Positions 62,305 to 64,000 of a stretch of DNA of 64,000 nucleotides are shown here, piece after piece. Under the pieces are notes generated by a model. That model was not told the origin of the DNA. It saw only the letters and a list, made by a program, of their open reading frames with translations, and searched no databases. The stretch covers positions 372,001 to 436,000 of the forward strand of contig NZ_QICH01000001.1 of the NCBI RefSeq assembly GCF_003194565.2. The letters run 5' to 3'. The position numbers and the translations under genes are program-made. Numbering within the stretch: the stretch's first letter is position 1; the number at the start of each line of letters is the position of its first letter. Source of the stretch: Kangiella spongicola (GTDB lineage Bacteria > Pseudomonadota > Gammaproteobacteria > Enterobacterales > Kangiellaceae).

Positions 62305-62318
62305 AGTTTATTTCATAA

Positions 62319-63341
62319 TTAACCCTGCTCTCCAATCGGCCAACGTGGTTTAGCTCTAACCGCTGGCTCTTCGAATTCACCTTGGCCTTTTAGAATTGCC
62401 TGATAGCGACAAAATCCCGCGTAAGCGATCATGGCACCATTATCGGTACAGAATTTAGGGCGTGGGTAATAAGCTTTACCGCCTTTCGACTCAAGTAAGT
62501 CGGTGAGCTTTGCTCTTAAAGCAACATTCGCGCTAACACCACCCGATACAACAAGTCTCTTTCTGCCTGTTTGCTCTAGCGCTCTTCGGCATTTGATAAA
62601 AATGGTATCAACCACCGCTTCTTGAAACGCATAAGCGATATCGGCTAGGGATTGCTCAGACTTATCAGAGCTATTGTATAAATTAGCCACCGCAGTTTTT
62701 AGACCACTAAAACTAAAATCTAAGCCAGGCCTATCGGTCATCGGGCGTGGTAACTTATAAATCCCTGCTTGGCCTTTTTCCGCGAGTTTCGCAAGTGCTG
62801 GCCCACCCGGATAACCAAGCCCCATAATCTTTGCTGTTTTATCGAAAGCCTCACCGGCAGCATCATCAATCGATTCACCTAGAATGTTGTATTGCCCCAA
62901 ACTTTCCACATCGACCAAAAGCGTGTGACCGCCAGAAACCAGCAGTGCCACAAACGGAAATTCAGGCTTATCGTCTTCTAGCATTGGCGCTAATAAATGC
63001 CCTTCCATATGATGCACGCCAATAGCAGGGATATCCCAAGCATAGGCCAAGCTTCGACCTACACCAGATCCGACAAACAAGGCTCCAATCAACCCAGGTC
63101 CTTTGGTATAAGCGATTGCATCAATATCTTCTTGGTTACAATTGGCTTGCTTTAATACTTCTTTAACCAGCGGGATTGTTTTGCGTACATGATCGCGCGA
63201 AGCCAACTCTGGCACTACACCACCATACTCAGCGTGTAATTCGACCTGACTATAAAGTGCATCGCCAATGATTCCCTTTTCAGAATCATATATAGCTACG
63301 CCAGTTTCATCACAAGATGTTTCAATCCCCAGTATTTTCAA
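62319..63341 (-). CDS. tsaD: tRNA N6-threonylcarbamoyladenosine transferase TsaD
   Basis: TsaD transfers threonylcarbamoyl to A37 of ANN-decoding tRNAs, with TsaB and TsaE. The 340-residue protein has the start [16 protein letters not shown], metal-binding histidines in [10 protein letters not shown] (near residue 111), [24 protein letters not shown] and the C-terminal [12 protein letters not shown]. It starts with TTG at 63341. In many gammaproteobacteria rpsU lies divergently next to tsaD; here a TonB receptor gene occupies that side. Confidence 0.96.
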   Translation of the reverse strand: MKILGIETSCDETGVAIYDSEKGIIGDALYSQVELHAEYGGVVPELASRDHVRKTIPLVKEVLKQANCNQEDIDAIAYTKGPGLIGALFVGSGVGRSLAYAWDIPAIGVHHMEGHLLAPMLEDDKPEFPFVALLVSGGHTLLVDVESLGQYNILGESIDDAAGEAFDKTAKIMGLGYPGGPALAKLAEKGQAGIYKLPRPMTDRPGLDFSFSGLKTAVANLYNSSDKSEQSLADIAYAFQEAVVDTIFIKCRRALEQTGRKRLVVSGGVSANVALRAKLTDLLESKGGKAYYPRPKFCTDNGAMIAYAGFCRYQAILKGQGEFEEPAVRAKPRWPIGEQG

Positions 63342-63522
63342 TGCAAATTCGCTTTAATTAATCGTAAAACAATGCAGGAATTATATAGAATTTGAACGGC
63401 TATAGCGAGAGTGTGTGAAACATCCTACAAAACTCAAGTTACATTGTATCAACCCGACTGATATCACAGTTTATGGCGGTTCTAACCGCTACCTTTATGC
63501 TTCTACCATATAGGGGGAAATC

Positions 63523-64000
63523 ATGAAAAAAACCATAATTCACGCGGCAATAATTACCGCTTTAGCAACAACATACTCCACCACCACTCAAGCCGCGCAA
63601 GAAAGTAGCTCGAAAGAGCACACTGCAAAGGACTCTAAAACCATCATTGTCACAGGTACCCGAGTCAGCGGCCGAACGATTGAAGATACAGCCGTTCCGG
63701 TTGACTTAATCACTAGCGACATCATCGAGGAATCCGGCGCCAGCGAAGTTGGTGAGCTTTTGCAAAAATTAGCGCCATCCTTCAACTTTTCGCGCACCAC
63801 CGTCAGCGATGGTACCGATATCATTCGTCCAGCGACGCTAAGAGGCCTTGGCCCCGATCAGGTACTGATATTAGTTAATGGTAAACGTCGCCACAGCCAG
63901 GCGTGGGTTAATATCCAACAAACCATCGGTCGCGGTTCTGCGGGTACTGATATCAACTCAATCCCCGTTTCCGCAATTGAGCATATCGAAGTTTTACGTG
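63523..64000 (+). CDS. TonB-dependent outer-membrane receptor (N-terminal part)
   Basis: An open frame from the ATG at 63523 runs past the right edge; 159 residues are visible. A signal peptide (1-25, ending in TTQAA) is followed by a likely TonB-box region (SKTIIVTGTRVS) and the plug domain: EDTAVPVDLITSDIIEESG, LQKLAPSFNFSRTT, ATLRGLGPDQVLILVNGKRR and INSIPVSAIEHIEVLR. These are standard TonB-receptor plug motifs. The substrate cannot be told from this part. A GGGGGAAA ribosome site precedes the start. Confidence 0.92.
   Translation, partial: MKKTIIHAAIITALATTYSTTTQAAQESSSKEHTAKDSKTIIVTGTRVSGRTIEDTAVPVDLITSDIIEESGASEVGELLQKLAPSFNFSRTTVSDGTDIIRPATLRGLGPDQVLILVNGKRRHSQAWVNIQQTIGRGSAGTDINSIPVSAIEHIEVLR

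Noticed and set aside
63342-63522. Expected rpsU gene divergent from tsaD
   Set aside because: The 181 bases upstream of tsaD hold no small basic protein gene; the next gene is a TonB-dependent receptor.
1-64000. CRISPR arrays, tRNA or rRNA genes, insertion sequences, prophage
   Set aside because: No regularly spaced direct repeats, cloverleaf sequences, ribosomal RNA motifs, transposase or phage proteins were seen in any gap or frame.

Overview
This 64 kb window is chromosomal DNA from a free-living gammaproteobacterium. Base composition is moderate, around the mid-40s % GC by eye. A class II DAHP synthase, the bioBFHC/bioD set, nfuA, glnE, rsmF, GspA/GspB, MidA, folB/folK/folM and tsaD together suggest a marine Kangiella-like organism. 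That placement is inferred from gene content, not from a marker comparison. No rRNA, tRNA, transposase, prophage or CRISPR array is visible. Genes are tightly packed on both strands, and many start with TTG or GTG.

Layout. 1-5.6 kb: radA, class II DAHP synthase, two small envelope proteins, dam and an alpha/beta hydrolase. 5.6-10.9 kb: a nitric-oxide module, nsrR-nnrS-nnrS divergent from a quinol-type NO reductase (norB), with two NsrR-type operators between them. 11-17.1 kb: biotin synthesis, bioB-F-H-C as an operon and bioD separately; a BirA-type operator lies between bioB and the divergent comF. 17.1-23.6 kb: comF, rnk, a ZIP-like transporter, an SMR (Gdx/SugE) exporter, ung, a MATE pump, an NhaC antiporter and a GNAT enzyme. 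23.8-30.3 kb: an Arg/His-rich secreted protein, two large exported metallopeptidases and nfuA. 30.3-35 kb: aspartokinase, a CHCC zinc-finger protein and glnE. 35-42.6 kb: lemA with an M48 peptidase, a CYTH-CHAD protein, a DUF47/PiT phosphate pair and a YgiM-like SH3 protein. 42.6-47.4 kb: putA and rsmF.

47.4-50.3 kb holds the most unusual locus. Two tandem 112-residue secreted paralogues with a conserved CPC motif are followed by an unrecognised secreted protein and a lipoprotein that looks like a divergent CsgG/HfaB outer-membrane secretion channel. I read this as a candidate curli- or holdfast-like extracellular fibre system. The paralogues do not match any curlin I recognise, and the control region is rich in inverted repeats.

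50.3-64 kb: gspB/gspA, a DUF4124 protein with cca, uppP, a dense hairpin repeat cluster, midA with the folate genes folM/folK/folB, plsY with a Bcr/CflA-type drug exporter, a small AT-rich island of two unrecognised exported proteins, tsaD, and the start of a TonB-dependent receptor that runs off the window.

The clearest regulatory signals are the paired NsrR sites (NO stress), the BirA box (biotin), several sigma-70 promoters and a set of intrinsic terminators.
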